From Catenovulum maritimum (GTDB lineage Bacteria; Pseudomonadota; Gammaproteobacteria; Enterobacterales; Alteromonadaceae), in contig NZ_KQ130495.1 of NCBI RefSeq assembly GCF_001050375.1, forward strand, positions 45,860 to 109,859: 64,000 nucleotides of DNA. Reading direction: 5' to 3'. Positions 8,330-14,755 of this stretch are shown in pieces. How positions within the stretch are numbered: position 1 is the first letter of the stretch; each line of letters opens with the position of its first letter. The translations under genes and the position numbers were made by a program. The notes beneath the pieces were generated by a model. The model did not search any database, had not been told where the DNA came from, and saw only the letters and a list, made by a program, of their open reading frames with translations.

Positions 8330-9082
8330 TTATAACTTTTCGATTAACTCATTTAAATATTTGATTGGTATAGCATAAGTAATTGCACTGGGATCACTTA
8401 ATACAGATTCTTTAGTTTCTTTTACAAATACCTTGTTAACGATTGCAATGACTTCACCTGTGTCATGTAAATATACAGCACTGCCGCTGTTTCCTGGGTA
8501 GGCAGTAGCATCTAACTGATAAGTATAAAATGGGTTTCTAAGTCTTTTTAATGCCGCTATGGTTAACTGGTTACTATTAGATGAAGGCGTTACCACAGGC
8601 GTTTTAGCCGAAATAATACCTCTGTGAGTCACAGGGTATAAGCCTAATACAGCACCGATTGGAAATCCAGTAAAGGCAACTTGGGTTCCGTCTGGCTTAA
8701 ATTCAGTATTGGATAATTTTACAGCCGGTAGTTTACCACTGATGATTTTTAGAATGGCGATATCGTGGACTGGATCACTTGAAACTATTTCGACAAAGTA
8801 AATTTCTGGTTTATTTCCGATACCAGCAAAGATAACTCGTTTCTCATTTGCGTTTTCGTCAAGTGAATTACTAACTACATGATAATTGGTCGCTACATGC
8901 TGGCCTAGCATAATGACAAATCCAGTACCTTGTAAACTTGCTCTTGGACTGTTTAATGGGTTATATACGCCAACACCTACAACAGACGGTTTGATTTTTG
9001 CTATAGTCTCGACCAAGTTAGCTTTGGCTGTGAAACTGATTAAAATGATCAGTGTTAAAATAAAAACTAAGCTTTTCTTCAT
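8330..9082 (-). CDS. Trypsin-like serine protease, secreted
   Basis: The 250-residue protein has a signal peptide (residues 1-21, ending TAKA) and a chymotrypsin-fold domain with the complete triad: His in ATNYHVV, Asp in DPVHDIAILK and Ser in PGNSGS. There is no PDZ domain, so it is shorter than DegP or DegS. It should be periplasmic or exported. It converges on the nucleotidyltransferase with no intergenic space and is divergent from the YdcF-like gene. The substrate is unknown; a role in processing the nearby Tat-signal protein is possible but unsupported. Confidence 0.85.
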   Translation of the reverse strand: MKKSLVFILTLIILISFTAKANLVETIAKIKPSVVGVGVYNPLNSPRASLQGTGFVIMLGQHVATNYHVVSNSLDENANEKRVIFAGIGNKPEIYFVEIVSSDPVHDIAILKIISGKLPAVKLSNTEFKPDGTQVAFTGFPIGAVLGLYPVTHRGIISAKTPVVTPSSNSNQLTIAALKRLRNPFYTYQLDATAYPGNSGSAVYLHDTGEVIAIVNKVFVKETKESVLSDPSAITYAIPIKYLNELIEKL

Positions 9083-9111
9083 AATTAAACTTATCGGATT
9101 TGGTTAATTTA

Positions 9112-9897
9112 ATGGATATTTTATTTACAATCAAAAAGGTGCTTGGTGTTATTATTTCACCTTTCCCAATTTGTTGCTTTATTATTTTTGTAGGCCTTAT
9201 TATTTTATTTAAAGCAAAAAGGGATTTAAACAAAATTAAGCGAGCTAAATGCTTTCTGTCTATCGGAATCCTGTTATTGTTGCTTATATCCTCACCTATC
9301 GTTTCTTTTCAACTTCTTCGACCAATAGAAACAGTTTACGCTAAATATCAAGATGTTGAGCAAAGTGTCGATAATATCATAGTGCTGGGGTGCTATAATA
9401 CAGAGGATGCTTCACTTCCTTTGGTAGCAAACATTAAACCTTGTTCTTTATACAGAGTCGTTGAGGCAGCTCGGCTTGCTAGAGTATACCCTGAAGCTGA
9501 AATTATTTTATCAGGCTGGCAGAAAACAAAAGGTCGGGAATATAGCCACCCAGCTTACATGGCTCAATTATTAATATCTTTAGGCATAGATGAAGAAAGA
9601 ATCGTTTTAAAAGAAGAAAATAATGATACCTCGGAAGAGGCAATTAGCTTAAAATCAATAGCAGTTGGTAAATCAAATTTATTAGTAAGCTCTGCGAGCC
9701 ATTTAAAACGGGCTGTAAAAATATTTGACGCACAGGGAATTAGTGTAACGCCCGTGCCTGCAGAGTTTTTAGCTAGAGAAGTGGGAGGGAGCTTTCATGC
9801 TTTATTACCATCTGGTGATGCGATTAATAACACTCAGCGTGCATTTTACGAATTATTAGGTAACATTTGGGTATGGATGCTTTCCGTACTAAAATAA
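9112..9897 (+). CDS. YdcF/ElyC family (DUF218) membrane protein
   Basis: Two N-terminal membrane segments (about residues 14-31 and 46-65) precede a DUF218 domain: IIVLGCYN, RVVEAARLARVYPEAEIILSG, YMAQLLISLGIDEERI, a DTSEEA motif and NLLVSSASHLKRA. ElyC-type members affect envelope carbohydrate metabolism; the biochemical reaction is not settled. The ATG at 9112 is preferred over an upstream in-frame TTG at 9100, although neither has a strong ribosome-binding site. Only 29 bp separate it from the divergent protease. The patatin gene follows after 12 bp, probably in the same unit. Confidence 0.85.
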   Translation: MDILFTIKKVLGVIISPFPICCFIIFVGLIILFKAKRDLNKIKRAKCFLSIGILLLLLISSPIVSFQLLRPIETVYAKYQDVEQSVDNIIVLGCYNTEDASLPLVANIKPCSLYRVVEAARLARVYPEAEIILSGWQKTKGREYSHPAYMAQLLISLGIDEERIVLKEENNDTSEEAISLKSIAVGKSNLLVSSASHLKRAVKIFDAQGISVTPVPAEFLAREVGGSFHALLPSGDAINNTQRAFYELLGNIWVWMLSVLK

Positions 9898-9909
9898 ATT
9901 TGGATTTAT

Positions 9910-10782
9910 ATGGATACCCTAGCAGAAACACTTGCTCAATTTGAGCAACTTGATCAAACCAAAATCGTTCCCGTTTTCTCTGGCGGTGGAACCCGAGCTT
10001 CGGCGCATATTGGGATACTACAAGCATTAAAAGAATTAAAAATTGAATTTGATAACCTTGTCGGTGTTTCTGGCGGGAGTATTATTTCAGCATTGTACTG
10101 CTCAGGAATGGATATTAATGATATTAAGCAACTCGCTTTAGATACTGATTTTAAGCAGTTCAGAGGTTACAGCCTGATTCGCTTATTTCGAGATGGTGGC
10201 TTAGATTCAGGTGATAAGTTTGAAAAATGGATGGATCATCATTTAAAAGGCGCAACATTTGCTGATTTAAAATACAATTTAAATGTATTAGCAACGGATG
10301 TAAATGGAGGCGGTCCAGTCGTCTTTAATAAAACTAGAACACCTAGTTTAAAAGTTTCTAAAGCTGTTCGATTCTCTATGTCTATACCACTCATGTTCAG
10401 CTTCCAAAAATATGAGGATCACATTTTAACAGATGGCGCCATTTTAGCTGAAGATGCTTTATTTAATGATTGGGCTGGGGATGGAACACCAACGATTTGC
10501 TTCAGATTAAAAAGTAAACCGGGTAAACAAAAACCGCAAAGGGCTTCGATTTTTCCATTGAAAAATTATGTCCTAATGCTAGTTAGAACTTTTATGACAG
10601 CAGTTTCTCGAGAATATGTTCAAGCAAATCACTGGCATAGCACAATTGTAATTGACACAGGCACGATTTCACCGGTCGATTTCAACCTAAATAACGAACA
10701 AAAGGAAGAGTTGTATCAAGCAGGCTACTCGACAGTGTTATCAATAATTCCTAAGAAGCTTTTTCAACCTGTGAAAGGTTAG
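9910..10782 (+). CDS. Patatin-like phospholipase (RssA type)
   Basis: The 290-residue product has the patatin oxyanion motif GGGTRA (25-30), the nucleophile elbow GVSGGS (S54 as the catalytic serine) and the DGA motif (TDGAIL) carrying the catalytic Asp. This is a cytosolic or membrane-associated lipid acyl hydrolase of the RssA/NTE type. No signal peptide is seen. It is probably co-transcribed with the YdcF-like gene 12 bp upstream. Confidence 0.88.
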   Translation: MDTLAETLAQFEQLDQTKIVPVFSGGGTRASAHIGILQALKELKIEFDNLVGVSGGSIISALYCSGMDINDIKQLALDTDFKQFRGYSLIRLFRDGGLDSGDKFEKWMDHHLKGATFADLKYNLNVLATDVNGGGPVVFNKTRTPSLKVSKAVRFSMSIPLMFSFQKYEDHILTDGAILAEDALFNDWAGDGTPTICFRLKSKPGKQKPQRASIFPLKNYVLMLVRTFMTAVSREYVQANHWHSTIVIDTGTISPVDFNLNNEQKEELYQAGYSTVLSIIPKKLFQPVKG

Positions 10783-10961
10783 CGTTTGCTGTTGGCAATA
10801 ACTCGCCTTTTATCGGCTCTGATTAGCATTGTTTATTTTGCCTAATATTCAATTAGATATATCAATTTAACTTACACGAAGCTAAACTGATTTATATTTT
10901 TATTTTTTATTTATTTAGAAAATAACTTTATATATATTAATCTTAGTTATTATGCTGAATT

Positions 10962-10977
10962 GTTAGAATTTTCTAAC
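10962..10977. promoter_or_regulatory. Inverted repeat upstream of the acyl synthase
   Basis: GTTAGAA-TT-TTCTAAC is a perfect 7-2-7 inverted repeat about 50 bp before the ATG of the exosortase-associated acyltransferase, in AT-rich DNA. Its position suits an operator, but no regulator is identified. The rest of 10783-11026 shows nothing else I can support. Confidence 0.35.
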
Positions 10978-11026
10978 TTTGTTATTACAGTCGAATTTTA
11001 TTTAAACAAGGCTAGTTAGGTATAAA

Positions 11027-11860
11027 ATGAAAGCATTACGGAAATTAGCAGATAAGCCTATTATTGGTCCAGTTGTAAAAGCTGCTATTCGTTATTTTGC
11101 AGATAAAGAAGTCGATGGTATCTCTGGACATTTTTCCCAGTTTTTAACTCCTTTACTTGCGACAACTCCTGAGCTTAAACAAGATACATACAGAGTTAGA
11201 CATAATGTGTACTGTGAAGAGCTATCATTTTTGGAAAAGCATGAATCTGGAATGGAACAAGATCATTTTGATGCCCATTCCATCCATTGTGCTATCAAGC
11301 ACAAGCATACAGATGCATATGCTGGTACGGTTCGTTTGGTCGTTTCATCTAGCCTAGATGAAAAGTTGCCTCTGGAAGAATATTGCCCTGACTCTATCGA
11401 CAATGATGAAGTCCACCCTAGTGACTTTAGCCGCGATAAAATATGCGAAATATCTAGACTTGCAATCCCCGCTGACTTTAGGAGGCGTAACGCAGATAAA
11501 TTCTCAGGAGCAGCAACCGGTGCTATTAATGAGGTATCTTATTCAGAATCTGAATTAAGATGTTTCCCTTTTATCGCCGTTGGTTTATACATGTCTTGTG
11601 CGTCTATCGCCCATCAACGTGGGATTAAGCATTGCTTTGTTATGATGGAGCCTAGATTGGCCAGAAGCCTAAAATTTGTCGGCATTCAATTTAAAAAAAT
11701 AGGCCCGACAGTGGAATACCATGGTCAAAGAGCACCTTATTATATTAGTAATAAAATGTTAATGGATAGCTTAAGTCCTGGCTTTAAAAAATTAATGTAC
11801 CGAATTGAAGATGATATTGAACTTCAATATAAAGACGCATTTAAAAAAGGCTTAATGTAA
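11027..11860 (+). CDS. PEP-CTERM/exosortase system-associated acyltransferase
   Basis: The 277-residue protein matches the family of GNAT-fold acyl synthases associated with exosortase systems, related to N-acyl amino acid and acyl-homoserine-lactone synthases: YRVRHNVYCEELSFL near residue 55, AGTVRLVV, the conserved EISRLAIPADFRRR, then YMSCASIAHQRGIKHCFVMMEPRLARSL. It probably joins an acyl chain from acyl-ACP to an amine; the product is unknown. It is followed 42 bp later by a ThiF-like gene, probably in one operon, and preceded by a palindrome. Confidence 0.85.
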   Translation: MKALRKLADKPIIGPVVKAAIRYFADKEVDGISGHFSQFLTPLLATTPELKQDTYRVRHNVYCEELSFLEKHESGMEQDHFDAHSIHCAIKHKHTDAYAGTVRLVVSSSLDEKLPLEEYCPDSIDNDEVHPSDFSRDKICEISRLAIPADFRRRNADKFSGAATGAINEVSYSESELRCFPFIAVGLYMSCASIAHQRGIKHCFVMMEPRLARSLKFVGIQFKKIGPTVEYHGQRAPYYISNKMLMDSLSPGFKKLMYRIEDDIELQYKDAFKKGLM

Positions 11861-11902
11861 AGTCATCATTCTCTTTTAAAATGGATATAAAGGTTTAGTA
11901 AA

Positions 11903-12760
11903 ATGTTTAATTACGAGAACGCATTTTCAAGAAATATTGGTTGGGTCACAGAAAGCGAGCAACAAGTTCTCAGAAGCAAAAGAGTTGCAACCGCAGGGGC
12001 TGGGGGAGTTGGGAGTGAGCATATAGTTACCTTAGCTAGATTAGGCATAGGTAAATTTAATATATCTGATTTTGACGAATATGAAGTTCATAATTTTAAC
12101 CGGCAAGCTGGGGCATTTATGTCTACTATAGACAGACCAAAGGTTGAAGTTATGGAAGAAATCGCCAAAGACATCAATCCAGAAGCTGAAATTAAGTCTT
12201 TTCCGGAAGGAATTAATGAATCTAATGTTGATGAGTTTCTTCAAGATGTTGATGTTTATGTTGATAGCCTAGATTATTTTGCACTCCAAGCCCGTAAATT
12301 AGTTTATAAAAAGTGCCTTGAAAAAAATATTCCCGTTGTAGTTGCTGCGCCAATTGGGATGGGGACTGCACTATTGTGTTTTACGGAAGATAGCATGAAC
12401 TATGAGGAATATTTTCGCTTTGAAGATTGTAAAACTGAAAATGAACAACTCGTTAAATTCTTAATAGGTTTGAGTCCTTCTTTAATTCAACGAAGTTATT
12501 TAGTCGATCCATCAACAAGTGATTTTATTGCTAAAAAAGCGCCTTCATTACCTATGGGAGTTAAATTGTGTGGAGGTGCTGCGGCTTCTTATGTTCTGAA
12601 AATTTTACTCGGACGTGGAGAGCTCGTTAAAGCGCCTTATGGAATACACTTTGACGCTTATAAAAATAAAATGGTTAAGACGTGGCGTCCTTGGGGGAAT
12701 AGAAACCCAATCCAGCGCTTAATGTTTAGCATCGCCAAGAAAGTTGTACTTAAAAAATAA
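11903..12760 (+). CDS. ThiF/E1-like adenylyltransferase
   Basis: The 285-residue protein has the E1/ThiF nucleotide-binding pattern GAGGVGSEHIVTLARLGIGKFNISDFDEYEVHN (written here in parts: GAGGVGS, then ISDFDEYE, then NFNRQAG), followed by VYVDSLDYFA and the C-terminal APSLPMGVKLCGGAAA. Such enzymes adenylate a carboxyl end of a small protein or a substrate. The zinc-binding CxxC pairs of ThiF/MoeB are not seen, and no ThiS-like carrier is encoded nearby. Its partner is probably the acyl synthase 42 bp upstream. A terminator follows the gene. Confidence 0.82.
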   Translation: MFNYENAFSRNIGWVTESEQQVLRSKRVATAGAGGVGSEHIVTLARLGIGKFNISDFDEYEVHNFNRQAGAFMSTIDRPKVEVMEEIAKDINPEAEIKSFPEGINESNVDEFLQDVDVYVDSLDYFALQARKLVYKKCLEKNIPVVVAAPIGMGTALLCFTEDSMNYEEYFRFEDCKTENEQLVKFLIGLSPSLIQRSYLVDPSTSDFIAKKAPSLPMGVKLCGGAAASYVLKILLGRGELVKAPYGIHFDAYKNKMVKTWRPWGNRNPIQRLMFSIAKKVVLKK

Positions 12761-12777
12761 CAAGTTTTTAAAATTCT

Positions 12778-12812
12778 AAGCAGGTGAAACGGTTATTTCA
12801 CTTGCTTTTTAT
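12778..12812 (+). terminator. Rho-independent terminator after the ThiF-like gene
   Basis: A 12-bp stem with one G-T pair (AAGCAGGTGAAA at 12778-12789 with TTTCACTTGCTT at 12796-12807) and a 6-base loop is followed by TTTTTATT. Confidence 0.85.
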
Positions 12813-13100
12813 TAAAAAAACACGTCTAGTGGGCGTGGATATTTACTTTAAAATATGTTGGTGACTATATAATTTATCTTGGAGTGAAATAATTAGTCAT
12901 AACATGAATAGGAAGTAAAGTACTCAGAGGAATGTATTCTAATTGCTTTTCCTTCGGCAAGGAATATGGCAATAATAAAGCTATATAGTCAACTCAGTGG
13001 CCAATAAAAATGTTAGAATTATTAACGAAAAAGTTAAGACCAGACTTTAACTTGAAACTGTTCTGTTCGATTCTATCTACCTAGCTATAAAATTACCCAC

Positions 13101-13277
13101 TTAACAAAGCTTGACTAACGCTTTAGGCATGCTATTAGGCATGCTATTAGGTATGCTATTAGGCATGCTAGTTACCGCGCGTATATTATCTTTGACTCTC
13201 GTTACGTATATGCTCAAGCAAGCGCTTTCCCCATATTTAATGTTAACTTGAGTTTCTTTTCTAGGAGTTGTTGACAT
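13101..13277 (-). pseudogene. Possible relic of a REP-associated tyrosine transposase N-terminus
   Basis: A 58-codon frame begins at ATG 13275-13277 and ends at TAA 13101. It starts MSTTPRKETQV and continues to ACLSIYVTRV, which recalls the RAYT start (PRK-x-QV, then HCVSRCVRRA) with the key residues lost. The second half is only a four-residue repeat (NSMP/NSIP) encoded by the 12-bp tandem repeat. If the resemblance is real this is a decayed mobile gene. It may also be chance. Confidence 0.3.
13123..13170. repeat. Four tandem copies of a 12-bp repeat
   Basis: TTAGGCATGCTA occurs at 13123-13134, 13135-13146, 13147-13158 (one change, C to T) and 13159-13170 without spacers. Each unit contains the palindrome GCATGC, except the third, which has GTATGC. 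Confidence 0.95.
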
Positions 13278-13303
13278 CGCTCTCGTTTTAAATTCTGTTT
13301 GTA

Positions 13304-13320
13304 TGTCAGTATTTTTTACA
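13304..13320 (+). promoter_or_regulatory. Putative PrsR upstream activating element (site B)
   Basis: TGTCAGTATTTTTTACA begins 90 bp upstream of the -24 box of the PEP-CTERM gene. It recurs after that gene (14559-14575, 16 of 17 identical; the match extends to 23 of 24 bases from 13299) and, more loosely, at 5205. The position is typical of an enhancer site for a sigma-54 activator. Confidence 0.65.
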
Positions 13321-13393
13321 CTAGTGTTTCGGTAATAATTGAAATATTTACCAGGGCCCCTTAATTTGTTGTTTTTATTGGGTTTTTTAAAGT

Positions 13394-13409
13394 TGGCATT
13401 GGGGTTGCA
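13394..13409 (+). promoter_or_regulatory. Sigma-54 (-24/-12) promoter of the PEP-CTERM gene
   Basis: TGGCATTGGGGTTGCA matches TGGCACG-N4-TTGCW with correct GG-to-GC spacing, perfect TGGCA and perfect TTGCA. Transcription should start near 13420, about 40 bases before the ATG at 13462. Confidence 0.85.
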
Positions 13410-13461
13410 TTATTGTGGTTACAAGCAACATAATATTCTTAACGATACAGGAAACTTAATT

Positions 13462-14499
13462 ATGAAAAAGTTAAATAAATTAGCTCTAGGGATTGCACTA
13501 AGTACAGTATCTGCTTTTTCTCAAGCTGGTACTATCATTACTAACTGGGGCTATATCAATGAAGCTGGTTTCGCAAATGCGACTACTGGTTATGCTAAAG
13601 AAGTTCAAACAGTTAATGGCGCAAAAAACTCATTTTTAGATCCGAATACATTACAGCCACTAGATTCAACTGGTGCAGCATCACCGACTAATGGCAATAA
13701 CTGGGCACTAAATTATGAAGATGGTTTAGTATATGATTTGGGAACAGCGGGTTATGTTAGTGGTTCTTCTAACGTGAGTGATAGCTCTACTGGTCTTTCA
13801 ATTTTCGAAGAACCTACTGTTAACAACCCTGCAGGCATTCCAAGTGGTGCTTTATATGATGAAATATGTTGGGGTAAAGGCCCTAGCTGTTTGTCTTTTA
13901 AAGACGGAAACGGCGCTGATGTATCTCGTTTAGAAGGTACAGCGACAGTTAACGCAAATGGTGGTACCAACTGGAATACTGGTACAACAATGTCACACAA
14001 AAATAAAATTACTGGTTCTCCTTCATTAACTTCAATCGATTTGATTGACGGTTTGAAATTATTCAGTAATGAAGTTGTTGGTGGGCAGTTACCGTTAATC
14101 GAATTAGGTTTCGACATCATCTTCAATGAAACATATGATGCGCCTGAATTGTTTGACTACGCGCCAGATGATGCATTTATCGTATCAATTCCAGCTGAGT
14201 TTAACTCTCTTGTAACTTTTGGTGCTGACTATATTGATATCACTTTAGGTTTAGACCTTACTGGTGCAGTAGCTGCTGGTTATCACACTGATTATGAAGT
14301 TGTAACTCGTATTAGTGGTTTAGAAGTTGTTTCTGTCTCTAATAACCAAGCGTTTGGTTTAATTACTCCTGAAGGCGGAACTAACCTTTTAAATGCTGCA
14401 TTCGCAATTCGCGCAGTAGGTGTTCCAGAGCCAGTATCGATCGCTATCTTCGGTCTTGGCTTGTTAGGTTTAGCTGGTGCAAGTCGCAGAAAAGCTTAA
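13462..14499 (+). CDS. PEP-CTERM sorting-domain protein, THxN-like family
   Basis: The ATG at 13462 is used: it has AGGAAA upstream and follows the sigma-54 promoter, whereas a longer frame from 13339 would run through that promoter. The 345-residue product has a signal peptide (MKKLNKLALGIAL...SQA), a beta-rich body and a C-terminal PEP-CTERM sorting signal: the VPEP motif, a hydrophobic helix (IAIFGLGLLGLAG) and basic SRRKA. XrtA should cleave within this signal and sort the protein to the outer surface. The arrangement NWNTGTTMSHKN...LTSIDLIDGLKLF resembles THxN-family PEP-CTERM proteins, with SHKN in place of THxN. It is the only PEP-CTERM protein in the window. Confidence 0.9.
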   Translation: MKKLNKLALGIALSTVSAFSQAGTIITNWGYINEAGFANATTGYAKEVQTVNGAKNSFLDPNTLQPLDSTGAASPTNGNNWALNYEDGLVYDLGTAGYVSGSSNVSDSSTGLSIFEEPTVNNPAGIPSGALYDEICWGKGPSCLSFKDGNGADVSRLEGTATVNANGGTNWNTGTTMSHKNKITGSPSLTSIDLIDGLKLFSNEVVGGQLPLIELGFDIIFNETYDAPELFDYAPDDAFIVSIPAEFNSLVTFGADYIDITLGLDLTGAVAAGYHTDYEVVTRISGLEVVSVSNNQAFGLITPEGGTNLLNAAFAIRAVGVPEPVSIAIFGLGLLGLAGASRRKA

Positions 14500-14519
14500 T
14501 TTAAATAGTACTAAATACT

Positions 14520-14552
14520 AAAACCGTTACTATATTAGTAACGGTTTTTTTT
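14520..14552 (+). terminator. Rho-independent terminator after the PEP-CTERM gene
   Basis: A perfect 11-bp stem (AAAACCGTTAC at 14520-14530 with GTAACGGTTTT at 14538-14548) with a 7-base loop leads into a run of eight Ts. Confidence 0.93.
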
Positions 14553-14558
14553 ATTGTA

Positions 14559-14575
14559 TGTCAGTGTTTTTTACA
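14559..14575 (+). promoter_or_regulatory. Third copy of the putative PrsR element (site C)
   Basis: TGTCAGTGTTTTTTACA differs from site B at one base. It lies just after the PEP-CTERM terminator, about 180 bp before prsT. No -24/-12 promoter follows at 70-100 bp, so it may act at a distance, serve an atypical prsT promoter or be a relic of a duplication. The remainder of 14576-14755 is AT-rich with no other signal I can support. Confidence 0.55.
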
Positions 14576-14755
14576 CTTTCTGTTGATTAATTTTTAATGT
14601 CATTATATTATCCGAGACATTCCATTCCTATTAATCGATATCTAATCTAATCATTTTTTATGTTGTGAAGATAATATTAATATTTTTATTACACATAGCG
14701 ATTTAAAAGTTATAAGCTATAAATACGATGTATAGGTTTTAATAAATATGAGTAT

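Larger units (their letters stand above)
12813..13300. other. Non-coding stretch with repeats and a gene relic
   Basis: No credible gene of normal length lies here. The stretch holds a small hairpin (TTCCTT-CGGC-AAGGAA, 12949-12964), a four-copy 12-bp tandem repeat (13123-13170) and a minus-strand ORF that looks like a transposase remnant (13101-13277). The segment before about 13100 shows nothing else. Confidence 0.5.

Noticed and set aside
10793..10808. A sigma-54 promoter before the acyl synthase (TGGCAATAACTCGCC)
   Set aside because: The GG-to-GC spacing is one base short and the -12 box lacks TTGC.
13123..13170. Short direct repeats as a CRISPR array
   Set aside because: The 12-bp units are contiguous without spacers and no cas genes are present.
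13339..13461. A 41-codon N-terminal extension of the PEP-CTERM gene
   Set aside because: It runs through the sigma-54 promoter and precedes a normal signal peptide; the ATG at 13462 has its own ribosome-binding site.
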